The position numbers and the translations under genes are program-made. Of a DNA stretch of 8,999 nt, positions 1-5,198 are shown piece after piece (position 1 is the stretch's first letter; each line of letters begins with the position of its first letter). The DNA comes from Bacteroidales bacterium (GTDB lineage Bacteria; Bacteroidota; Bacteroidia; Bacteroidales; VadinHA17): positions 1 to 8,999 of the forward strand of contig JADGPV010000041.1 of NCBI GenBank assembly GCA_017882245.1, given 5' to 3'. Under the pieces are notes generated by a model. It was not told the DNA's origin. It worked only from the letters and a program-made list of their open reading frames with translations, and did not search any database.

Positions 1-186
1 ACTGACCGTTGAGCCGAGAAAATATCCGATAACAGGCATTGCCCCCTGAAACAACGCGAGTATAAAAGCGAAGCGCACAGCTTCCCTGAAGCGGATCTTT
101 GATTCGACAACCCCGCATGACAGGGAAACGGCAAAACTGTCAAAACAAAGCCCCAGGGCAATACCGGTTGTTGTTACAAAATCCAT
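1..186 (-). CDS. mntP: MntP-type manganese efflux pump (DUF204), N-terminal fragment cut by the window edge
   Basis: Too short for a routine ORF call, but translating the minus strand from the ATG at 186 gives 62 uninterrupted residues running off the left edge. The first helix (about residues 5-25) contains GIALGLCFDSFAVSLSCG, matching the MntP/DUF204 first-helix pattern (D-x-F-A-x-S); Asp16 falls at the same position as Asp16 of E. coli MntP, from family knowledge. A charged loop (ESKIRFREAVR) follows, then a second helix with Q-G-A-M-P-V-I-G-Y, another family hallmark. The family exports Mn2+ across the inner membrane to prevent manganese intoxication. The gene is divergent from dtd, with a 62-base intergenic region holding an AT-rich inverted repeat. 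There is no room for a yybP-ykoY manganese riboswitch in the leader. The fold assignment is confident; the Mn2+ substrate is inferred from the family. Confidence 0.87.
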   Translation of the reverse strand, partial: MDFVTTTGIALGLCFDSFAVSLSCGVVESKIRFREAVRFAFILALFQGAMPVIGYFLGSTVS

Positions 187-203
187 TATCCAATAAAGGT
201 TCC

Positions 204-229
204 AAAAATAGCCAATAATTACTATTTTT
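204..229. promoter_or_regulatory. AT-rich inverted repeat in the divergent mntP/dtd intergenic region; possible back-to-back -7 elements or operator
   Basis: AAAAATAG (204-211) and CTATTTTT (222-229) form a perfect 8-base inverted repeat with a 10-base spacer, centred between the two divergent starts (186 minus, 249 plus). Read on the minus strand, 210-203 is TATTTTTG, an exact match to the Bacteroidota -7 consensus TAnnTTTG, placed to start an mRNA shortly upstream of the mntP ATG. Read on the plus strand, 223-230 is TATTTTTA, one mismatch from the same consensus and suitably placed for dtd. I see no TTTG at the expected -33 distance on either strand, so promoter function is tentative. The symmetry could equally be a regulator binding site. 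Confidence 0.35.
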
Positions 230-248
230 ACCACCCTGATCATTTAAA

Positions 249-701
249 ATGAGGGTACTGGTTCAGAGAGTTAAAGAGGCTTCCGTCACAATAAATGGAG
301 AGGCTTGTTCGGCTATCGGACCGGGACTTCTTGTATTTGTAGGGATAGAAGAAGCGGACAATGCCGGTGATGGCGACTGGCTGGCTGCTAAAATAATTAA
401 TCTGCGGGTGTTTGATGACAGTAAAGGAGTGATGAACCTGTCGGCTGTGGAAACAGGTAAAGAGATAATGATAGTCAGCCAATTCACTCTGCACGCCTCA
501 ACAAAAAAGGGCAACAGACCCTCATACATACGCGCCGCCAGGCCAGAACATGCAATACCATTGTATGAGGCTTTCGTTGCCCAGTCAGAGGAGCTACTCG
601 GCCGCCGGGTAAGCGCCGGGGTCTTCGGCGTAATGATGGACGTGCATCTGATCAACGACGGACCGGTCACAATACTTATTGACAGCAGGGACAGGCAATG
701 A
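249..701 (+). CDS. dtd: D-aminoacyl-tRNA deacylase (Dtd)
   Basis: Hydrolyses D-aminoacyl-tRNA (and, from family knowledge, Gly-tRNA(Ala)) in the cytoplasm, freeing tRNA mischarged with D-amino acids. The 150-residue length is normal for the bacterial Dtd family. Both catalytic signature motifs are visible: S-Q-F-T-L at residues 77-81 and N-D-G-P-V-T at 136-141, the latter carrying the Gly-cisPro pair (138-139) that enforces chiral selectivity. The N-terminus MRVLVQRVKEASVTI is typical, which supports the ATG at 249. K-G-N-R-P-S-Y (87-93) and F-G-V-M-M-D-V (126-132) are further family landmarks. The stop overlaps the ATG of the following MFS gene (ATGA at 698-701), suggesting cotranscription and translational coupling. 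The gene is divergent from mntP across a short AT-rich region. Confidence 0.97.
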   Translation: MRVLVQRVKEASVTINGEACSAIGPGLLVFVGIEEADNAGDGDWLAAKIINLRVFDDSKGVMNLSAVETGKEIMIVSQFTLHASTKKGNRPSYIRAARPEHAIPLYEAFVAQSEELLGRRVSAGVFGVMMDVHLINDGPVTILIDSRDRQ

Positions 702-2074
702 CAGACAGTGAACTTAAAAGTTCAGTGCTGACGGTTACCGCTTTCGCATCATTTCTGACACCTTTCATGGGTTCTTCGGTCAATCTGGCCTTACCCTCAA
801 TCGGAGATGAATTTAACCTTAATGCGGTTACTCTTAACTGGATAGTAAGCAGTTATATGCTCACAACCTCCATTCTGCTTCTTCCTGCCGGCAGGTTAGG
901 AGATATTCTCGGACGAAAAAAAATCTTCACCATCGGTCTTATCATCTTCACCGTGACCATGATACTGCTCACATTCACCCCTAATGGCACATGGCTGATC
1001 GGAGCAAGAATTCTGCAGGGTATCGGAGGCGCAATGATGTTCGGTACCAACATGGCAATCCTTACTTCGGTTTTTCCGCCCGGTGAAAGAGGAAAAGCAA
1101 TGGGTATCAATGCGACTGCAGTATATGTGGGACTGGCTTCCGGACCTTTTGTGGGAGGCCTGCTCTCACATTACATCGGATGGAGGAGCATATTTGCACT
1201 CCTTGTACCTATGGGTATTGCCAGCCTCATTCTGATCCGCCTGAAAATGAAAAATGAATGGGCGGAAGCGAAGGGTGAACGGTTTGACTGGCAGGGAGCT
1301 TTGCTGTATGGCCTTTCACTGTCGGCTATAATGTACGGCTTTTCAAAACTACCTTCAGTTACAGGATGGATATTAACGGCCTCTGGGCTGGTGATAATGC
1401 CGCTTTTTATCATGAGGGAAAATAAAACAAACTATCCGCTGTTTGAGATAGCACTTATATCAAAAAACAGGGTGTTTGCTTTTTCATGCCTTGCGGCACT
1501 GATAAATTACGCGGCAACCAGCGCCATAGGTTTCTTCCTGAGCTTGTACCTCCAGTATATTAAAGATCTCGGTCCCCGCGATGCCGGATTGGTATTAATG
1601 TCTATGCCAGTTACTATGGCATTATTATCAACTCCTGCCGGCAAGTTATCGGACAAATACAATCCCGGGGTGCTGGCATCGATAGGCATGGCAATCACTT
1701 CTGCAGGACTTATCATGCTGTGCTTTTTATCCGCCCAGAGTTCCGTTGTGTTTGTTATTATAGTACTGGTAATTATGGGATTAGGATTTTCCCTTTTCTC
1801 CTCTCCCAATTCAAATGCCATAATGAGTTCCGTTGAAAAGAAACAGCTTGGCAATGCTTCAGGAATGATCGGCACCATGAGAAATGTGGGTCAGACATTC
1901 AGCATGGCAATAGCGCTGATGCTTCTTGCCCTGTTCATGGGGCAGGCAAAGATCGCGCAGTCCAATTATCCTCAGCTGCTGGAAACGATGAAAATCGGGT
2001 TCATCATATTTTCCGTACTCTGCATCGCCGGCATATTTGCTTCGCTGGCACGCAACAAGAGCCTGCGTAAATAG
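698..2074 (+). CDS. DHA2-type major facilitator superfamily exporter, 14 predicted helices
   Basis: A 458-residue inner-membrane transporter with about 14 hydrophobic helices (roughly 12-34, 49-66, 76-93, 104-125, 136-158, 163-181, 200-216, 224-240, 262-284, 296-314, 325-343, 350-368, 396-414, 433-450), fitting the DHA2 (EmrB/QacA-like) drug:H+ antiporter group. N-L-A-L-P-S-I in helix 1 and L-N-W-I-V-S-S-Y-M-L at 46-55 are characteristic. Motif A is G-R-L-G-D-I-L-G-R-K-K at 65-75, and the antiporter motif C region is G-L-A-S-G-P-F-V-G-G at 145-154. A degenerate motif A repeat (G-K-L-S-D-K) lies at 315-320 after the central helices. The substrate cannot be read from sequence: drug or dye export is the family default, but metabolite export is possible. 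The start overlaps the dtd stop by four bases, so the two are probably one transcription unit. No hairpin terminator is visible after the stop. Confidence 0.92.
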   Translation: MTDSELKSSVLTVTAFASFLTPFMGSSVNLALPSIGDEFNLNAVTLNWIVSSYMLTTSILLLPAGRLGDILGRKKIFTIGLIIFTVTMILLTFTPNGTWLIGARILQGIGGAMMFGTNMAILTSVFPPGERGKAMGINATAVYVGLASGPFVGGLLSHYIGWRSIFALLVPMGIASLILIRLKMKNEWAEAKGERFDWQGALLYGLSLSAIMYGFSKLPSVTGWILTASGLVIMPLFIMRENKTNYPLFEIALISKNRVFAFSCLAALINYAATSAIGFFLSLYLQYIKDLGPRDAGLVLMSMPVTMALLSTPAGKLSDKYNPGVLASIGMAITSAGLIMLCFLSAQSSVVFVIIVLVIMGLGFSLFSSPNSNAIMSSVEKKQLGNASGMIGTMRNVGQTFSMAIALMLLALFMGQAKIAQSNYPQLLETMKIGFIIFSVLCIAGIFASLARNKSLRK

Positions 2075-2091
2075 GTTCCCGATTCTTTTTA

Positions 2092-2120
2092 TTTGCATTT
2101 CATTAAAAACAATTAAATTG
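2092..2120 (+). promoter_or_regulatory. Weak Bacteroidota-type promoter candidate upstream of deoC
   Basis: The 101 bases between the MFS stop and deoC hold TTTG at 2092-2095, followed 18 bases later by TAAATTG (2114-2120), which resembles the TTTG-N19-21-TAnnTTTG promoter of this phylum with an imperfect -7 and a slightly short spacer. A second candidate is TTTG at 2128-2131 with TCTGTTTG at 2149-2156 (spacer 17, one -7 mismatch). A promoter somewhere here is plausible because the gap is one of the two longest in the window; neither candidate is a strong match. Confidence 0.25.
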
Positions 2121-2175
2121 ACCCCTGTTTGCATTCCAGCGCTAAGAGTCTGTTTGTTTATACATATTATTGATT

Positions 2176-3048
2176 ATGACTAAATTATATCAGAAACTAT
2201 TGAATCCCGATCTCTCCATAGACGAGATGAATGAAGGCGTTGCCGAAGCGAAAAAGGTGCTTTCCGGTAAGGACAGGGCGGCTGTTCTCAGGGATATTTT
2301 TTCTTTTATTGACCTTACCAGTCTGAATACCACTGACAGCGCAACAGCCATACGGCGCTTTGCGGAAAAGGCTGCATCATTCAGCCTGATATATAATGAT
2401 ATTCACAACGTAGCTGCTCTGTGTGTTTTCCCGAATTTTGTCATCACGGCCCGCCAGGGTCTCGGCAAATGCGGTGTGAAACTGGCTGCCGTATCTGGTG
2501 GTTTCCCCACCTCCCAGACATTCCTGGAAGTAAAAATGTATGAAACCGAGATGACCGTAAAGAACGGCGCAGAGGAGATTGACATTGTAATCCCCGTCGG
2601 CACCTTCCTTGAGAATGACTATGAAGCAGTGATAAATGAACTCAAGACCCTGAAAATGGTTGCCGGCCAGGCTACGCTTAAGGTCATTCTCGAAACAGGA
2701 TTGCTGAAAGATCCGAAGAATATTTACCGGGCGGCAGTCATGGCCATGGAGTCGGGTGCCGATTTTGTCAAGACATCGACAGGGAAAAGCCAGGTTTCTG
2801 CCACCCCCGAGGCAGCCTGGGTGATGTGCAGGGCCGTACTTGACTACTGGAACGAGACGGGCATAATGGTTGGCTTCAAGGCTGCAGGAGGAATAGCTAC
2901 TCCTGATGAGGCTATTGTTTACTATAACATCGTTAAAGAGATCCTCGGAGAAAAATGGCTCTGTCCGGAGTACTTCAGGATAGGGGCGAGCAGGCTTGCC
3001 AACAGTATCCTCAGTGAACTCTATCCCGGAAAACCCGCCTTTTTTTAA
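2176..3048 (+). CDS. deoC: Deoxyribose-phosphate aldolase (DeoC)
   Basis: Class I aldolase that splits 2-deoxyribose 5-phosphate into glyceraldehyde 3-phosphate and acetaldehyde, the last step of deoxynucleoside catabolism in the cytosol. From the ATG at 2176 the protein is 290 residues, longer than the 259-residue E. coli enzyme but usual for the longer DeoC group found in Bacteroidota and eukaryotes. Catalytic landmarks are visible: I-D-L-T near 45-48, catalytic Asp136 in G-A-E-E-I-D-I-V, the Schiff-base lysine Lys199 in F-V-K-T-S-T-G, and the proton-relay lysine Lys235 in G-F-K-A-A-G-G. The phosphate-site ending R-I-G-A-S-R-L-A is also present (268-275). A TTG two codons upstream (2170) would be in frame, but the ATG is preferred. 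No other deo genes (deoA, deoD, cdd) are adjacent. The DUF4271 gene starts 9 bases after the stop. Confidence 0.96.
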   Translation: MTKLYQKLLNPDLSIDEMNEGVAEAKKVLSGKDRAAVLRDIFSFIDLTSLNTTDSATAIRRFAEKAASFSLIYNDIHNVAALCVFPNFVITARQGLGKCGVKLAAVSGGFPTSQTFLEVKMYETEMTVKNGAEEIDIVIPVGTFLENDYEAVINELKTLKMVAGQATLKVILETGLLKDPKNIYRAAVMAMESGADFVKTSTGKSQVSATPEAAWVMCRAVLDYWNETGIMVGFKAAGGIATPDEAIVYYNIVKEILGEKWLCPEYFRIGASRLANSILSELYPGKPAFF

Positions 3049-3057
3049 TATCATGGA

Positions 3058-3918
3058 ATGACAGGTGAGACCGGAGATACTACTTTAGTTTCTGCTGCTG
3101 ACACCCTTCAGGGATCTGTCGCTCAGGAAGCATTCCGTATAGGCCGGTTTATCCCCTTTTCAGGTGCAATGCCCGGTATCACGGGCCAGATATTTACAGA
3201 AAAAACAGTCGGGACTGACTACTATTCCGCGGCCGGAAGAGCAGTGGGTCAACCGCAGGCTCCCGATAAAATGAATGTCGATTTTGGCTTTATCCTGCTT
3301 TCTGTATGCCTTTTAATCATTACCGTGTTAACTGCTTTTGGAAGGAAAAGCGTGGCATCAGGTTTGGCTTCTCTGAGTTTCAGGCGTCAGCCAGCGATGT
3401 CTGCCCCGGGTACATCAGAGGTTCTGTCGTGGCCGCCAATATTCAGAAATATATTTACGGCACTAAACCTGGGCTTCTTTGCCGCCATAGCCTTATTGTT
3501 CACTGACACCCTCCCGAATAATGGCACAGCCTCTTCCATGAAACTGACCGCAATCATTGTGGGCTCTTTTCTTACAGCTCTTATGCTCCGGCATATTATC
3601 TGTATCATCGTGGCAGAGGTTTCCGAACAAAAGATGATCTTCCACGAATACATGAATGTCATCTACAATGCATGGTTTGCAAATGCCATAATCCTGTTCA
3701 TTCTTAATGCAATTATTCTTTTTGCACCTCTCAATAACACCGTCCCTTTCATTATTTCGGGTATAATTATTAGTGCTATCTTTCTGATCATACGCGCCTT
3801 AAGGCTCCTGATAATTTTTCTAAACAGGCGGATATCAATTTCATATTTCATTTTATACCTTTGTGCCCTTGAAGTCTTACCGCTTTTGGTGATTATGAAA
3901 ATACTAGGTGTTTTCTGA
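3058..3918 (+). CDS. DUF4271 integral membrane protein, function unknown
   Basis: A 286-residue protein. Residues 1-72 are polar, rich in Gly, Ser and Thr, with no signal peptide or recognisable domain. The rest holds about six hydrophobic helices (roughly 75-94, 131-149, 162-186, 204-223, 229-255, 262-284). The helices have scattered charges, including R-H-I-I-C-I-I-V-A-E-V at 178-188, and the C-terminal signature Y-F-I-L-Y-L-C-A-L-E-V-L-P-L-L (263-277) is what I recognise as DUF4271. From knowledge of Bacteroidota genomes this family often sits immediately upstream of the hemD-like gene, as here. No biochemical role is known to me; the conserved pairing suggests a shared pathway, which is inference. 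The gene lies 9 bases after deoC, and its 3' end overlaps one possible (GTG) hemD start. Translation begins at the ATG at 3058; another ATG at 3053 is out of frame. Confidence 0.85.
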   Translation: MTGETGDTTLVSAADTLQGSVAQEAFRIGRFIPFSGAMPGITGQIFTEKTVGTDYYSAAGRAVGQPQAPDKMNVDFGFILLSVCLLIITVLTAFGRKSVASGLASLSFRRQPAMSAPGTSEVLSWPPIFRNIFTALNLGFFAAIALLFTDTLPNNGTASSMKLTAIIVGSFLTALMLRHIICIIVAEVSEQKMIFHEYMNVIYNAWFANAIILFILNAIILFAPLNNTVPFIISGIIISAIFLIIRALRLLIIFLNRRISISYFILYLCALEVLPLLVIMKILGVF

Positions 3919-3961
3919 TCAAGGGGTAAGTTTGTGGAGGTTGAATTTAAAACTTAAGGTT

Positions 3962-4711
3962 TTGAAGATAAGGAAGGTATTAGTGTCGCAGCCTGAGCCA
4001 AACAATCCGAAATCGCCATATTTCGAGCTCGCTAAAAAATATAACCTGAAAATTGATTTCAGACAGTTCTTTCAGGTTGAGGGAATTTCCGCCAAGGATT
4101 TCCGGCAGCAAAAGATTAATCTGCCCGATTATACAGCAGCGGTGTTTACATCTAAAACTGCTATAGATCATTACTTCAGGATCTGTGACGAAATGCGCAT
4201 TACTGTCCCTGATACAATGAAGTATTTCTGCATAACCGAAAATGTGGCATTCTACCTGCAGAAGTACATCGTCTACCGGAAGCGGAAGATCTTTCACGGA
4301 AAGGCTAAATTCGAGGATCTGATAGATGTTATCGTGAAACACAGGGATGAGAACTTTTTCGTGCCTCTTTCCGAGCCGCACAAAGCTGATGTCCCGGATC
4401 TGATGAAGAAGAATAATATCAAATTCACTATCGGTACCATGTACCGGACTATCAGCAGGGGATTTGACTCAAAGGAGCTTGATTATGATATTCTGGTTTT
4501 CTACAGTCCGTCAGGAATTAAATCCCTGAAGGAGAATTTCCCGACCTTTGCGCAGGGAGAGGTAAAGATCGCCGCCTTCGGCCCCACTACTGCCGAGGCT
4601 GTCACCAATGAGGGCTTCAGGCTTGATATCCAGGCTCCGAATCCAAAGGCACCTTCAATGACAATGGCGCTTGACTGCTTTCTCAGGGACTTTAACAGGA
4701 ATAATAAATAG
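3962..4711 (+). CDS. hemD: Uroporphyrinogen-III synthase (HemD), Bacteroidota type
   Basis: HemD-family protein; the canonical enzyme cyclises hydroxymethylbilane to uroporphyrinogen III with inversion of ring D, the branch point to haem, sirohaem and cobalamin. The whole protein matches the Bacteroidota variant as I know it: V-L-V-S-Q-P near the start, F-T-S-K-T-A-I-D-H at 62-70 in the first lobe, V-Y-R-K-R-K-I-F at 104-111 at the lobe junction, F-Y-S-P-S-G-I-K-S-L at 180-189, F-G-P-T-T-A at 206-211, and A-P-S-M-T-M-A-L near the end. The start is unusual because no in-frame ATG exists upstream of the conserved block. I prefer TTG at 3962, giving 249 residues beginning MKIRKVLVSQP, which fits the family. 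GTG at 3908 (267 residues, overlapping DUF4271) and TTG at 3932, preceded by AAGGGG at 3921-3926, are alternatives. No other haem genes are in the window. A hairpin terminator candidate follows. Confidence 0.9.
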   Translation: MKIRKVLVSQPEPNNPKSPYFELAKKYNLKIDFRQFFQVEGISAKDFRQQKINLPDYTAAVFTSKTAIDHYFRICDEMRITVPDTMKYFCITENVAFYLQKYIVYRKRKIFHGKAKFEDLIDVIVKHRDENFFVPLSEPHKADVPDLMKKNNIKFTIGTMYRTISRGFDSKELDYDILVFYSPSGIKSLKENFPTFAQGEVKIAAFGPTTAEAVTNEGFRLDIQAPNPKAPSMTMALDCFLRDFNRNNK

Positions 4712-4737
4712 AGCCGATTCCAGATAACACTACTCAG

Positions 4738-4774
4738 GAAAGCATCCATCCTGCCGGGTTGATGCTTTCTTTGT
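4738..4774 (+). terminator. Rho-independent terminator candidate after hemD
   Basis: GAAAGCATC (4738-4746) and GATGCTTTC (4761-4769) form a perfect 9-base-pair stem around a 14-base loop, followed by TTTGT. The stem is moderately AT-rich and the T tract short, so it is an imperfect intrinsic terminator. It sits in the 70-base hemD-rnpA gap, only 12 bases before the rnpA ATG. It could instead act as a partial terminator or attenuator, or as a 5' hairpin of the rnpA mRNA. Confidence 0.6.
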
Positions 4775-4781
4775 CATTAAG

Positions 4782-5171
4782 ATGAGACAAAAAGAGGCAT
4801 CATTCACGAAAGGAGAAAGACTCTGCGGGGTAAAGGCGATCAGTGACCTCTTTTCTGCAGGCAGGGCTCTTTATCTGCCTCCTCTCAGGATTATTTATCA
4901 GATCATGCCTGAGGACAGCCAACTGGAACCGGCCAGGGTGCTTGTTTCAGTACCGAAGAGGAATTTCAAAAAGGCCGTCGACCGCAATCTGATAAAAAGG
5001 CGTGTTAAAGAAGCCTATAGGAAGAATAAAATGCCGCTCATCAAATCTCTTATTGCCAGCAACAGGCGCATTGACCTGGCAATTTTATGGGTCGATGATG
5101 CTATTCAGCCGTATGACATTGCTGAGAGGTACATTAAAGAGATGATCGGAAAATTATCGCATCTGGTATGA
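4782..5171 (+). CDS. rnpA: Ribonuclease P protein component (RnpA)
   Basis: Small basic protein that binds the catalytic RNase P RNA and helps it cleave 5' leaders from precursor tRNAs in the cytoplasm. The 129 residues match the family length. The diagnostic RNR motif is at 59-80: K-R-N-F-K-K-A-V-D-R-N-L-I-K-R-R-V-K-E-A-Y-R. The N-terminal F-T-K-G-E-R-L at 8-14 followed by I-S-D-L-F-S-A-G is the typical family opening and supports the ATG at 4782. The usual bacterial neighbour rpmH is not upstream, which is common in Bacteroidota. yidD, which often follows rnpA, is also absent: the protease gene begins within about 30 bases of the stop. Confidence 0.96.
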   Translation: MRQKEASFTKGERLCGVKAISDLFSAGRALYLPPLRIIYQIMPEDSQLEPARVLVSVPKRNFKKAVDRNLIKRRVKEAYRKNKMPLIKSLIASNRRIDLAILWVDDAIQPYDIAERYIKEMIGKLSHLV

Positions 5172-5176
5172 AGTAT

Positions 5177-5184
5177 TAACTTTG
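5177..5184 (+). promoter_or_regulatory. Perfect Bacteroidota -7 element (TAACTTTG) before the S41 protease gene
   Basis: TAACTTTG exactly matches the TAnnTTTG consensus of the Bacteroidota primary sigma factor and lies in the short gap after rnpA. The -33 region about 19 bases upstream reads TTAT (5154-5157), only half matching TTTG. A transcript starting a few bases downstream, around 5190, would begin after the GTG at 5184 but before the ATG at 5199, which supports the ATG as the protease start. This is inferred from the match alone. Confidence 0.45.
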
Positions 5185-5198
5185 TGAAAATCTTATTT

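Noticed and set aside
187..248. A manganese riboswitch (yybP-ykoY) ahead of mntP
   Set aside because: The whole divergent gap is 62 bases and shows only an AT-rich inverted repeat, too little for that riboswitch.
263..670. A 135-residue minus-strand frame opposite dtd
   Set aside because: It is fully covered by dtd, whose motifs are complete, and its translation has no recognisable features.
3040..3046. A run of seven T at the end of deoC that could suggest a terminator
   Set aside because: It encodes the C-terminal Phe-Phe and part of the stop, and no stem-loop is visible immediately upstream.
2377..3054. A 225-residue open frame on the minus strand opposite deoC
   Set aside because: deoC on the other strand carries every catalytic motif over the same bases. 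The antisense translation shows no recognisable domain and looks like a shadow frame.
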